From NCBI GenBank assembly GCA_033856255.1, contig JAWVFH010000008.1:62001-126000 (forward strand): a stretch of 64,000 bases of DNA, given 5' to 3'. Shown here piece by piece: positions 7,951-16,707 of the stretch. The stretch is from WHSW01 sp033856255 (GTDB taxonomy: Bacteria > Actinomycetota > Thermoleophilia > Solirubrobacterales > 70-9). The notes beneath the pieces were generated by a model. The model made no database searches and had not been told where the DNA came from. It worked only from the letters and a program-made list of their open reading frames with translations. Numbering within the stretch: the first letter of the stretch is position 1; the number at the start of each line of letters is the position of its first letter. Both the position numbers and the translations under genes were made by a program.

Positions 7951-8226
7951 CTAGCCGCCCTTGACCTTGGACTTGAGGCCGGCGCCGGCCGAGAACTTCG
8001 GCACCTTGCCGCCGGCGATCGTGATCCGCTCGCCGGTCCGCGGGTTGACGCCCTGGCGCGGTCCCCGGGTGGCGACGCTGAACTTGCCGAACCCGGTGAA
8101 GCTGATCTCCCCGCCCCCCGCGAGCGTGTCGGTGATCCCGTCGAGGATCGCCTCCACCGCGTCCCCCGCGGCCTTCTTGCTGTCGAAGCTACCGGCGATC
8201 TGGTCGACGAACTCGGACTTGGTCAA
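7951..8226 (-). CDS. hup: HU-family nucleoid DNA-binding protein
   Basis: Small basic dimeric DNA-bending protein. The 91 residues match HU along the whole length: the N-terminal helices (MTKSEFVDQIA), the GFGKFSV turn and the beta-arm signature NPRTGERITI near 61-70. There is no long Lys/Ala/Pro-rich tail of the mycobacterial HupB type; it ends SKVKGG. The start is TTG at 8226, fixed by AGGAGG six bases upstream. It is followed 5 bases after its stop by the apparent start of pyrF, an unusual pairing that suggests co-transcription. Confidence 0.95.
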   Translation of the reverse strand: MTKSEFVDQIAGSFDSKKAAGDAVEAILDGITDTLAGGGEISFTGFGKFSVATRGPRQGVNPRTGERITIAGGKVPKFSAGAGLKSKVKGG

Positions 8227-8232
8227 TTTCGG

Positions 8233-8238
8233 CCTCCT
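8233..8238 (-). promoter_or_regulatory. Shine-Dalgarno site of hup
   Basis: AGGAGG on the minus strand, 6 bases before the TTG start at 8226; supports the TTG as the true start. Confidence 0.75.
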
Positions 8239-8297
8239 GCTTTCGTGCGTGGGTGAGTGATCGCCGGGCAGGGTAACAGCGGGCCTCGACGGCGTAC

Positions 8298-10622
8298 CTA
8301 GGCCGGATCCGAGGCGGCGTCACGCAGGGCGCGGGCGTCGTAGATCTGAACCTGGCCGTTGGCGAACAGCGGCGCGGCGAGGGAGGCGAGCGCCGGCGCC
8401 GGGTAGGCGTCGTCGCGGTCGACGACCAGGTAGTCGACCCCCTGGCGGTCAACGAGGTCGGCGAGCGCCCGCGGGTCGGCCGCGAAGGCGGCCTCGTTGA
8501 GCCGCAGCCGGGCGGCGAACGGGTTGCGCTCGCCGGTCAGCACCTGCTCGGCGCCGACCCGGGAAGCGCGAATCGTGTAGGCCCAGCTCTCGAGGAAGAG
8601 GCGGCGCTCGGCGAAGGCCGACCAGTACATCAATCCGGGACCGGTCTCGCCCTCGCCCAGGTAGTGGGCGTTGACCGCCAGCACGGCGTCCTCGTCGGTG
8701 TGCTCGCGCAACCAGCCGGCCGCGGCGAGCAGATCCCGCGTCACCGGCTTCGCCTCCTGGGCATAGGCCGGAGCGCCGCGATTGTGGCGCTCGACCAGGG
8801 TCGGGACCGCGTCCAGCGGCGTGTCGAGAGCGGCGACCGCGAGCACCGCGACCACCGGCGCGGCCAGCGCGGCCACGGCGCTGCAGCCGCGCCGCCGGGC
8901 CCGCACCGCGAGGGCGGCGCCGAGCGCGGTGACCGCGATCAGCAGCGCCGCCACGATCAGGTAGAGGCGCCGCTCGTCCGCCTCGCTGGGGGAGTTCCAG
9001 GCCGCGGCGCACAACAGGACCACGGACACGGTCGACGCCGCCACGCCGGCGAGCCCCACGGCGATCCGGGCGCGGTTCGGCTCGCGCGCCAGCCGCGAGC
9101 CCGCGGCGACGAGGCCGTCGGCGGCGAGCACGCAGCCGGCGGCGATCCCGTAGTAGGTGAAGAAGTTCTGGCTGTTGCCCGAGTGCGAGAACGCCACCGC
9201 CGGCACCAGTCCGGCGATCAGCAGGGCGGCGAGCATCACACGCCAGGGCGCCGGCCGCCGGCCGCCGGCCCGCCCGAGCAGGCCGGCGGCGAGGCCGGCG
9301 AGGATCGGGCCGATGAAGCCGATCGCACCCACGACCAGCGCCACGGCCCAGAGCCCGGCCGACCCCAGCCCGCCCGGCCCGGCGGGATCGAGGAAGACGG
9401 TCGGTCGCATGGCCCGGAAGGTGCCGGGCGGGTTGAGCTCCAGCCCCCCGGTCTCGCCGTGATAGAGCACGGCGTAGGAGATCGCGAAGACCGCGGCGAC
9501 AAGGCCGAGCGCCGCGGCCGCGCGGCGGTCCCAGAGACCGTCGGCGATCCGGCGCCAGCCGACATAGGCGAGCAGGCCGCCTCCGAGCACCGGGAGGATG
9601 CTCGCCTTCGCCCCGGCGCAGCCGCCGAGCAGCAGCGCCAGCAACAGCCAGCCGCCCCTCCCCCGCGCCCCCCAGCCGCTCGGCTCGTCGCCGGGCGCGA
9701 TCAGCGGCCAGAGCACCGTCAGCGCCCCGAGGAAGAGCGGCAGCCCGAAGATGAAGCTGGGGCTCGTGTGGAGCGAGAAGAAGACGGTGTTGAAGAACGC
9801 CCACGGCTGCTGGGGGCTCGGGTCGAGCTCGCCGAAGGCGATGAACAGCGCCGCCGCCACCGGGCCGATCCAGCGGCGGCCGCCGAGCGCGCTACCCAGC
9901 AGGCCGAGCTGGGCGACGATCAGGACCACCAGCGGGATCAGGTAGAGGCGGAAGAGGATCACCGGCAGCCCCACCCCGGTGAAGCGCGCCGCCGCCGCCA
10001 TGTGCATGTCGACGAACGTGTGGTACGGCAACGCCTCGCCGGCGACCTTCGGGTCGGTGACCGGCCAGTGGTGCAGTGCCTCGGCGGCGATCCCGAGCTG
10101 GAACAGCAGGTCGGGGAAGTAGCTGGCGTGGTCGAAGCTCCCGGGCAGCGGGGTCTGGGTGAACGAGGCGAGCGCCAGGTAGGCGATCGCGAGCACGGCG
10201 ATCGCGGCCAGCGCCGGCGCAAAGGCGGCCGAACCGAGCCAGGGACCCCGATAACCGCCCAGCCGGGTCCCCGGGCGGCGGAGTAGGACCGCGACGGCGG
10301 CGAGCGCTGCCCCGGCCTGGACGAGGGGCTGGATCGCCGGCACCCCGAGGGCCCCGGCGAGGGCGAAGCCCGCGATCTCGATCGCGTAGCCAAGCGCCCA
10401 GCCGGTGACGAGGTCGAGCGCCGAGGGACGCGCCACGCCGCGCACCGCCCACCAGACGAGCACCCCGGGCGCCACGACCAGCCCCGCCTCGTAGGCGACG
10501 AAGCGCGCCGCCTCCGACGGGTCGACGCCAAAGGCGAGCCAGGCGAGCAGGGTCGCCGCGCCGACCGCCGCGACCGCCGCCGGCGCGGCCCAGGCGACGG
10601 CGCCGCGCGGCGGTTCAGCCAT
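8298..10622 (-). CDS. Large polytopic membrane protein, GT-C-like, of unknown substrate
   Basis: 774 residues with about 14-16 membrane helices over residues 10-610 and a soluble C-terminal domain of about 150 residues. The first large outside loop carries acidic residues (GSFDHASYFPD, near 155-165) followed by a region ending in a proline-tyrosine loop, the arrangement of GT-C glycosyltransferases that use lipid-phosphate sugars. I cannot assign a CAZy family. It overlaps the upstream GT-C gene by 8 bases (ATGGCTGA), so the two are translated as one unit and probably serve the same glycan. The C-terminal domain resembles in layout those of the two other GT-C proteins in the window. Confidence 0.7.
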   Translation of the reverse strand: MAEPPRGAVAWAAPAAVAAVGAATLLAWLAFGVDPSEAARFVAYEAGLVVAPGVLVWWAVRGVARPSALDLVTGWALGYAIEIAGFALAGALGVPAIQPLVQAGAALAAVAVLLRRPGTRLGGYRGPWLGSAAFAPALAAIAVLAIAYLALASFTQTPLPGSFDHASYFPDLLFQLGIAAEALHHWPVTDPKVAGEALPYHTFVDMHMAAAARFTGVGLPVILFRLYLIPLVVLIVAQLGLLGSALGGRRWIGPVAAALFIAFGELDPSPQQPWAFFNTVFFSLHTSPSFIFGLPLFLGALTVLWPLIAPGDEPSGWGARGRGGWLLLALLLGGCAGAKASILPVLGGGLLAYVGWRRIADGLWDRRAAAALGLVAAVFAISYAVLYHGETGGLELNPPGTFRAMRPTVFLDPAGPGGLGSAGLWAVALVVGAIGFIGPILAGLAAGLLGRAGGRRPAPWRVMLAALLIAGLVPAVAFSHSGNSQNFFTYYGIAAGCVLAADGLVAAGSRLAREPNRARIAVGLAGVAASTVSVVLLCAAAWNSPSEADERRLYLIVAALLIAVTALGAALAVRARRRGCSAVAALAAPVVAVLAVAALDTPLDAVPTLVERHNRGAPAYAQEAKPVTRDLLAAAGWLREHTDEDAVLAVNAHYLGEGETGPGLMYWSAFAERRLFLESWAYTIRASRVGAEQVLTGERNPFAARLRLNEAAFAADPRALADLVDRQGVDYLVVDRDDAYPAPALASLAAPLFANGQVQIYDARALRDAASDPA

Positions 10623-12657
10623 TCGGCGCGCGGTAGAGGGTGAAGCGGTCGCTCTGGGCCAGTCGCTCGTAACCGTCCTCGCGCGCCCACAGGTCCTCGG
10701 TCGAGTCGTCGGTCAGGTGCGGCGCGCGCCCGACGAGCAAGAGGTCGTATCCCCCGCGCTCGACCGCGGCGGTCCACTCGGCACGGGTCGGCCAGGGGCG
10801 CAACTGGCCGTCGACGAGGTCGCCGACGTACTCGACGTGGTTGGAGACCTGCTTCCCGTACAGCGGCCAGGCCGGCTCGATCCCGGCGGTGGTCCAGAAC
10901 CCGGTCAGGCCGACGTCGACCGGATCGGGCTGGGCGAGCACGTAGTCGAGGGTCGGGTCGAGGCCGGCGTAGCGGTCGTCGTTGAAGCGCCGTTGCACGG
11001 CCCAGCCCGCCGCCAGCACCGCGACCACAACCAGCGCCGCGACGGCGAGTGCCGGCCTGCCGCGCGGCATCGCAGGGCGGCGCCGCAGCACCAGCCAGAC
11101 GAGGCCGCCGAGCGCCGCGGTCAGCACGAGTGCCGCCGCGACGGCGCCGCCGAAGCCAGGCGCCAGCCGCACCGCGCCCTGGATCGCGGCCGCGACGGCG
11201 GCGACCAGCAGCGCCAGGCCGACCGGTCTCGGGGCGGCGCTGACCGCGTAGGCGCAGAGCGCCGCGGCGATCACCAGGCCGTGCAGGATCCAGCGGGTGT
11301 TGACGAACGTGTACGCGGGCTGGCCGTTGAATCCGGGCGCCGAGTACGGCGTGATCATGTAGATGACGAAGGTGCCGAGGGCGGCGACGGCGAGCCCGGC
11401 GATCACCGGGCGCAGGCGGGCCGGGGCGCGGCGCACGGTCGCGACCGCGATCGCGATCCCGGCCGCGAAGACGGGCCCGGCGAGGCCGTAGCCCTGCCAG
11501 AAGGCCGGCAGGATGTAGGCGTCCCAGGCGTGCCAGTCGGTGACGAAATGGAAGATCGTCGTGCCGTAGATGTCTCGATGGAGGTCGGGCGGGGCATCGA
11601 AGATCGTCAGCCCGAAGATCGAGAGGTCGGCCGGGAAGACGGGGTTGCCGACCTCGACCAAGTTGCGCAGGAACCAGAAGCCGCCCGCGAGCGCGACCAG
11701 GCCGACCAGGAGCGCCCCGCGGCGGGCGATCGTGCGCAGCGTCTCGCCGAGCGCCCGCGACCAGCCCGCCCAGACGAGCAGCAGGAGCGGGACGCCGGTG
11801 AGCCCGTACCACTTCGTGCCCAGGGCCAACCCGAGGGCGATCCCGGCGAGGACCAGGTCCGGCCGCGCCCCGGTCCGCGTGTGGCGGACCAGGAAGTAGA
11901 CGCCGCAGCCGAAGGTCGCCGCGATCACCGCGTCGACGAGCGCGTACTGGAAGGCGGAGTTGGCGAGCGCCGGAATCGCCACGTAGGCCGCGGCGGCGGC
12001 GAGCGCCGGCGAGCGCCGCGCGCCCAGCTCGCCGGCGATGCCGACGACCGCGGCGCCGGCGACGAGCGCAAAGGGGTAGGTGGCGAAGCGGGTGAAGGCG
12101 TCGTTGTCGAAGGGCAGCGTCACCCCGAGCAGGACGACGTCGCCGTTCTGCGGATAGCTGCCGGTCGCCAGCCGGGGCAGGAACTCGTCGAAGCGCCAGA
12201 AGGTGCCGGACTGCATCCAGTCGGCGATGTTCGGCATCCGGAAGCCCGCGTAGTCGTACTGGGTGATCGGGGTGGCGCCGTCGGCGAACGTGCGGGCGAG
12301 CACCGCGGCGACCACGGCGGCGATCGCGATCGCCGCCAGCCAGACCTCGATCCGCCGCTCCGGCGGCGCGGGCGGCGGCTGGGCGGCGGCGGCCGCACGG
12401 CGGGGCAGCGCCCGGGAGCCGGCGAAGGCGAGGCCGGCGCAGGCCAGAACCGTCCCCGGGCTCATCGCGCCGAACATCCCCGGGACCAGGTGGACGGCGA
12501 TGAACAGGGCCGTGATCACCACCGCGACCGCCAGCCAGCGCGCCAGGCCGGCGAGCTCGCCTGCGAGCCGAGCGACCGCGCCGACCGCGGCGCCGCCGCA
12601 GGCGGCCAGCGTGGCGGCCAGCACGAGCGCGCCGACCAGGTAGTCCCCCTCGGACAT
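10615..12657 (-). CDS. GT-C family membrane glycosyltransferase (GT39/83-like), paralogue 1
   Basis: 680 residues, about 14 membrane helices, then a small soluble C-terminal domain. The first outside loop has ITQYDYAGFRMPNIADW with acidic residues in the catalytic position of GT-C enzymes, and a YPQNGD block near residue 170. The protein is clearly paralogous to the one at 19627-21699: both start with (M/V)S-x-GDY-x-VG, share the loop layout and YPQNGD, and end in a YDLL-V/I-G...WARE/A...GY module. Likely transfers a sugar from a polyprenyl-phosphate donor on the outer face. It is followed by the 774-residue protein (8-base overlap) and preceded by a methyltransferase gene 2 bases away. Confidence 0.75.
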   Translation of the reverse strand: MSEGDYLVGALVLAATLAACGGAAVGAVARLAGELAGLARWLAVAVVITALFIAVHLVPGMFGAMSPGTVLACAGLAFAGSRALPRRAAAAAQPPPAPPERRIEVWLAAIAIAAVVAAVLARTFADGATPITQYDYAGFRMPNIADWMQSGTFWRFDEFLPRLATGSYPQNGDVVLLGVTLPFDNDAFTRFATYPFALVAGAAVVGIAGELGARRSPALAAAAAYVAIPALANSAFQYALVDAVIAATFGCGVYFLVRHTRTGARPDLVLAGIALGLALGTKWYGLTGVPLLLLVWAGWSRALGETLRTIARRGALLVGLVALAGGFWFLRNLVEVGNPVFPADLSIFGLTIFDAPPDLHRDIYGTTIFHFVTDWHAWDAYILPAFWQGYGLAGPVFAAGIAIAVATVRRAPARLRPVIAGLAVAALGTFVIYMITPYSAPGFNGQPAYTFVNTRWILHGLVIAAALCAYAVSAAPRPVGLALLVAAVAAAIQGAVRLAPGFGGAVAAALVLTAALGGLVWLVLRRRPAMPRGRPALAVAALVVVAVLAAGWAVQRRFNDDRYAGLDPTLDYVLAQPDPVDVGLTGFWTTAGIEPAWPLYGKQVSNHVEYVGDLVDGQLRPWPTRAEWTAAVERGGYDLLLVGRAPHLTDDSTEDLWAREDGYERLAQSDRFTLYRAPNG

Positions 12658-12659
12658 GG

Positions 12660-13412
12660 TCAGGAGGCGCGGGCGATGGCGAGCACGAGGTCGCCGCGGC
12701 GGCTCGAGTTGAGCCAGTACACCCAGTACATGATCCGCGCGGCGAGCCCGGTGGCGCTGCCGTACTCGGCCTCCGAGGTCATCGAGTTCTGCAGCCGGCG
12801 GGCGATCGGCGAATAGAACGGGAAGCCCCAGTAGACGACGGTGACCGGCTCGAACCCGGCCCGCTTCAGCTTCGCCTCGAGCTCGCCGCGGCGGTAGTTG
12901 CGCACGTGGCCCATCTGCTCCTCCCAGGGCCGGTAGCGCTCGAAGTCGCCGGCGATCGTGACCGCCGCCAGGTGGCCGCCCGGGGCCGTCATCTCACGCA
13001 TGCTGCGCAGCGCTCCCTCGTCGTCGGGGATGTGCTCGAGGACCAGCGAGCAGAGGACGAGGTCCCAGACGCCGGCGACCGCCTCCACCTGGACGTCGAG
13101 CTCGTGCAGGTCCGCCGCCGGCCAGCGATCCCGCGCGCGCGTCAGCGCCTCGGTCGAGATGTCGGCCCCGGACAGCGTCTCGAGCCGGCGCCCCTCGCTC
13201 AGCTGCTCGAAGTTGTGGCCCGCCCCGCAGCCGATGTCGATCGCGGTCGAGAACTCCAGCTCCGCGAGCAGCTTGCCGAGCAGGCGGCGCAGGTGGCGGT
13301 GGGTCGGGCCGACGTCCTGCATGTCGCCGTAGACGTCCCGCCAGATCGCGTCGTAGTCGTGAGGGACGCCCTCGACCCGCCCCGCCTCTCCGGCATGCTC
13401 AGAGGTCCCCAT
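12660..13412 (-). CDS. Class I SAM-dependent methyltransferase
   Basis: Rossmann-type methyltransferase with motif I DIGCGAGHN, an acidic end of strand 2 (GADIST), motif IV region VLCSLVLEHIPDD and the following GGHLAAVTI strand, as in the Methyltransf_11/25 group. The substrate may be a sugar, a lipid carrier or a small metabolite; position at the head of a GT-C operon suggests glycan decoration. I place the start at the ATG at 13412 because the longer frame (to 13463) adds unconserved residues and a TAACCT -10-like box lies 10 bases before this ATG. The product is then 250 residues. Moderate start certainty. Confidence 0.8.
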   Translation of the reverse strand: MGTSEHAGEAGRVEGVPHDYDAIWRDVYGDMQDVGPTHRHLRRLLGKLLAELEFSTAIDIGCGAGHNFEQLSEGRRLETLSGADISTEALTRARDRWPAADLHELDVQVEAVAGVWDLVLCSLVLEHIPDDEGALRSMREMTAPGGHLAAVTIAGDFERYRPWEEQMGHVRNYRRGELEAKLKRAGFEPVTVVYWGFPFYSPIARRLQNSMTSEAEYGSATGLAARIMYWVYWLNSSRRGDLVLAIARAS

Positions 13413-13492
13413 GGGGTGCGGCAGGTTACCGGCAGGGGGACCGATACGCTCAGGTTCGAGCACGGCATTTCCGAGCCGCCGCGGGCGTGCGC

Positions 13493-14641
13493 ATGGATCA
13501 GATTCCCTTCAACCGTCCGTACCTGGTCGGCACCGAGACCGGCTATATCGAGCAGGCGGTCGCCGAGGGGTGGCTCTCGGCCGGCGGCTCGTTCAGCGAC
13601 CGCTGCGAGAGCTGGCTGGCGGAGGCCACCGGCTCCGACCGCGCCCTGCTGACCCACTCCTGCACCGCGGCGCTCGAGGCCGCGGCCCTGCTCGGCGGCT
13701 TCGGCCCCGGCGACGAGGTGATCATGCCGTCGTTCACATTCGTCTCGACAGCGTCGGCGTTCGCTCTTCGCGGAGCGACGCCGGTCTTCGTCGACATCGA
13801 GCCCGAGACGCTGAACGTCGACCCGCGGTTGGTGGAAGCGGCGATCACGCCGGCGACCAGGGCGATCGCGGTCGTCCACTACGCCGGGGTGGGCTGCCGG
13901 ATCGAGGAGCTGGCGGCACTCGCGGACGAACACGGCCTGACCCTGATCGAGGACGCGGCTCAGGGCTTGATGGCCAGCCGCAACGGGCGCGCCCTGGGGA
14001 CGGCCGGCAAGCTCGGGGCGCTGAGCTTCCACGAGACCAAGAACGTCACCTGCGGCGAGGGCGGCGCGCTGCTGATCAACGATCCGGAGCTGATCGAGCG
14101 GGCGGAGATCCTCTGGGACAAGGGCACCAACCGGCGTCAGTTCGAGCGCGGCGAGGTCGACCGCTACACCTGGGTCGAGCTCGGCTCGTCGCTCGGCGCC
14201 GGCGCGGTCACGGCGGCCTTCCTCTGGGCGCAGCTCGAGTGCGCGGAGGAGATCACCTCCCAGCGCCTGGAGGTCTGGGATCGCTACCACGAGGCGTTCG
14301 AGGACCTGGAGCGATCAGGCCGGCTGCGGCGCCCGGTGATCCCGGCCGGCTGCGAGCACAACGGTCACATGTACTACCTGCTGCTGCCCGACAACGCCGG
14401 GCGCACCGAGTTCATCGCCGAGATGCGCCGCGACGGGATCCTCGCCGTCTTCCATTACGTGCCGCTGCACTCCTCACCGGCGGGCCTGGCGCTCGGCCGG
14501 GCGGACGGCGAGCTGGCGATCACCGACGAGCTCAGCGGCCGCCTCGTGCGCCTGCCGCTCTGGGCCGGGATGCCGGACGGCGACGTCGACCGGGTGATCG
14601 AAACCGCCCGCCGCGCGGTCAGCGCGGCGGTGCCGGGCTGA
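13493..14641 (+). CDS. WecE/RffA-type sugar-nucleotide aminotransferase (DegT/DnrJ/EryC1/StrS family)
   Basis: PLP enzyme that aminates a dTDP-4-keto-6-deoxyhexose to the 4-amino sugar, using glutamate. It follows enterobacterial WecE closely from IPFNRP to the end: TFVSTASAFALRG, VVHYAGVGC, EDAAQG (PLP-ring aspartate near 154) and SFHETKN with the Schiff-base lysine near 183. The likely product is dTDP-4-amino-4,6-dideoxyhexose for a surface polysaccharide. No dTDP-glucose synthesis genes (rmlA/rmlB) are visible here, so the substrate must come from elsewhere. A GTG six bases upstream (13487) is an equal alternative start. The 3' end overlaps the convergent GT2 gene by 23 bases. Confidence 0.9.
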   Translation: MDQIPFNRPYLVGTETGYIEQAVAEGWLSAGGSFSDRCESWLAEATGSDRALLTHSCTAALEAAALLGGFGPGDEVIMPSFTFVSTASAFALRGATPVFVDIEPETLNVDPRLVEAAITPATRAIAVVHYAGVGCRIEELAALADEHGLTLIEDAAQGLMASRNGRALGTAGKLGALSFHETKNVTCGEGGALLINDPELIERAEILWDKGTNRRQFERGEVDRYTWVELGSSLGAGAVTAAFLWAQLECAEEITSQRLEVWDRYHEAFEDLERSGRLRRPVIPAGCEHNGHMYYLLLPDNAGRTEFIAEMRRDGILAVFHYVPLHSSPAGLALGRADGELAITDELSGRLVRLPLWAGMPDGDVDRVIETARRAVSAAVPG

Positions 14642-15638
14642 TCTCGGACCTCGGCGCCGCGCCGGCCTCGACGCCCACCTCGGCGCCCTTCGGGACCGCC
14701 GCGTGCGGCCGCTCGACACCGCCCTCGATCACCTCGTCGACGACGTACAGGGGCCGGCCCTTGACCTGGGCGAAGACCTTGCCGACGTAGAGCCCCATCA
14801 CCCCGGTGCTGGCGATGATCATCCCGCTGAGGATCAGGATCACGACCGCGAGGCTGGTGTAGCCGGTCGGCGGGTCGCGTTCGATCCAGTTGACGACGGC
14901 GAGCACGGCGAGCACGATCCCGGCCGTGCCGACGATGAAGCCGGCGTAGACGATCCAGCGCAGGAGCTTGGTGGTCTGGAAGAAGACGCCATCAGCAGCG
15001 ACGCGCACGAGCTGGCGAAACGAATAAGCGCTGTGTCCGGCGTAGCGTTCGTCCTGGTCGACGTCGATCGTCTCGTGGCGGAACCCGAGCCAGAGCAGCA
15101 TCAACAGGTACTGGCGGTCCTGGTCGCGAAAGCGCAGGAAGGCGTCCACCACCGGCCGCGAGAGCAGGCTCAGGTTCGTGTACTGAGGGTCGATGTCGGT
15201 ACCGGCGAGGGCGTTGGCGAGCCAGCGGTAGATCCGCGCTCCCGCCCGCCGCCAGATCGCCTGCCGGCGGCGGCGGCGGCGTGAGAGCACGAAGTCGTAG
15301 CCCTCCTGGGCCTTGCTCCACAACCTCAGGACCTCCTCGGGCGGATCCTCGAGATCGCAATCGGTGACCACCACCCACTCGCCGGTCGCCTCGGCGAGAC
15401 CGGCGGTGATCGCCGGGTGCTGGCCGAAGTTACGCGACAGGCGGACCAGCTTCACGGCGGGATCGGCCGCGGAGAGCTCGAGCAGCTCGGGCCAGGAGCC
15501 GTCGGTGCTGCGGTCGTCGACGAAGATCAGCTCGTAGTCCGAGCTCAGCTCGGAGACCACCGAGACGAGCCGCCGGTGCAGTGGCTCGAGGCAGCCCCGG
15601 CAACCGAAGACGGGGACGACGACGCTAATCTCGGCCAT
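14619..15638 (-). CDS. Family 2 glycosyltransferase with two C-terminal membrane helices (GtrB/DPM1-like)
   Basis: 339 residues. The GT-A domain has SVVVPVFG, the DDRSTDGS loop and the metal-binding D93-C-D95. Two long membrane helices follow (about 230-255 and 265-290), as in GtrB/ArnC enzymes that load a sugar onto undecaprenyl phosphate at the inner face. That product is the donor used by GT-C enzymes, three of which lie nearby, so it may supply them. An Arg-rich run (residues 139-144) sits in a loop expected near the membrane. A TACGCT box lies 9 bases before the ATG. The C-terminal tail is Pro/Ala/Glu-rich and overlaps wecE-like gene convergently. Confidence 0.88.
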   Translation of the reverse strand: MAEISVVVPVFGCRGCLEPLHRRLVSVVSELSSDYELIFVDDRSTDGSWPELLELSAADPAVKLVRLSRNFGQHPAITAGLAEATGEWVVVTDCDLEDPPEEVLRLWSKAQEGYDFVLSRRRRRRQAIWRRAGARIYRWLANALAGTDIDPQYTNLSLLSRPVVDAFLRFRDQDRQYLLMLLWLGFRHETIDVDQDERYAGHSAYSFRQLVRVAADGVFFQTTKLLRWIVYAGFIVGTAGIVLAVLAVVNWIERDPPTGYTSLAVVILILSGMIIASTGVMGLYVGKVFAQVKGRPLYVVDEVIEGGVERPHAAVPKGAEVGVEAGAAPRSEISPAPPR

Positions 15639-15663
15639 CTCGGCGCCAGCGTAGCAGCGGCCT

Positions 15664-16707
15664 GTGTCCGCGGATCCAGATGAACGGCCTACCTTTCACC
15701 CTCCGTTGAACGGCCGCCCCGACCACCCGACCGTGCTCGTGCTGGGCGTCGGCGGCAACGTCAGCCAGGGGATCATGAAGGCGCTCGCGCTCTCCGAGCT
15801 CGAGCCGCGGATCGTGGCGGCGTGCGTGACCCCGCGGGCGGCGGGGCTCTACTGGGCCGACGCCGCCTACGTCTCCCCCTACGCCGACGACCCCGAGTTC
15901 GAGCCCTGGCTGCTCGAGCTCTGCCAGCGCGAGCGTGTCGACGCCGTGCTCTCCGGGGTCGAGCCGGTGCTCGGAGCGCTCGCCGGCTGCGCGGCGACGC
16001 TCGAGCGCGCTGGGACGCTGGCCGTCGTCAGCGCCCCCGAGAAGCTGGAGATCGGGCTCGACAAGCTCGCCACCGCCAGCTGGCTCGAGCGCGAGGGGCT
16101 GAACGCGCCGGCGACCGCCGACGCCGGCGACCCCGAGGCGGTCGAGCGGCTCGTCGAGGCCCACGGACTCGACCTGATCGCCAAGCCCCGGCTGGGGAAG
16201 GGCTCCCAGGGGGTGTTCGAGATCACCGATCGCGAGCAGCTCGCTAACGCCCGCACGCGCCCCGGCTACGTGCTCCAGCAGCGGCTCGGCGACGCGGACT
16301 CCGAGTACACGGTCGCCTGCTTCAGCGACCTCGACGGGCGGGTGCGCGGCTCGATTGCGATGCGCCGCGGGCTGGAGCAGGGGACAACCGTCTGGGCTGA
16401 GGTCGGCGAGCATCCGCTGGCCCGCGCCGAGGCGAACCGGATCGCCGCCGCGCTGCGGCCCCTCGGGCCCTGCAACGTCCAGCTTCGCGAGCACGACGGC
16501 CGTGCCGTCTGCTTCGAGATCAACGTCCGCTTCTCCGGCACGACGCCGATCCGCGCGCGGCTCGGGTTCAACGACGTCGACGCCACGCTGCGCCACTACG
16601 TGCTCGGCGAGCCGGCCGTGGACCTGCCTCTGATCACCTCCGGGCTCGCGCTTCGCTACTGGACCGAGGAGTACGTCGACCCGGCCGACGAGGTCCAGCC
16701 GCGATGA
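15664..16707 (+). CDS. ATP-grasp ligase of unknown substrate
   Basis: 347 residues in carbamoyl-phosphate-synthase/D-Ala-ligase-like ATP-grasp layout: an N-terminal Rossmann-like domain (VLVLGVGGNVSQGIM), the ATP-binding lysine loop (LIAKPRLGKGSQGV, near 175-188) and the metal site CFEINVRFSGTTP near 275-287. ATP-grasp enzymes join a carboxylate to an amine or thiol through an acyl phosphate. It is coupled by a 4-base ATGA overlap to the following SDR gene, so the pair is likely a two-step module, perhaps adding an acyl or amino-acid group to a sugar; this is inference. The start is GTG at 15664, with a weak TAGCAG box 6 bases upstream. Confidence 0.8.
   Translation: MSADPDERPTFHPPLNGRPDHPTVLVLGVGGNVSQGIMKALALSELEPRIVAACVTPRAAGLYWADAAYVSPYADDPEFEPWLLELCQRERVDAVLSGVEPVLGALAGCAATLERAGTLAVVSAPEKLEIGLDKLATASWLEREGLNAPATADAGDPEAVERLVEAHGLDLIAKPRLGKGSQGVFEITDREQLANARTRPGYVLQQRLGDADSEYTVACFSDLDGRVRGSIAMRRGLEQGTTVWAEVGEHPLARAEANRIAAALRPLGPCNVQLREHDGRAVCFEINVRFSGTTPIRARLGFNDVDATLRHYVLGEPAVDLPLITSGLALRYWTEEYVDPADEVQPR

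Noticed and set aside
8664..12816. Very long open frames on the plus strand opposite the GT-C genes (for example 8664-10286 and 10717-12816)
   Set aside because: They are Arg/Gly/Asp/Glu-rich with no domain or membrane pattern and lie exactly antisense to convincing membrane proteins. High GC removes stop codons from such frames.
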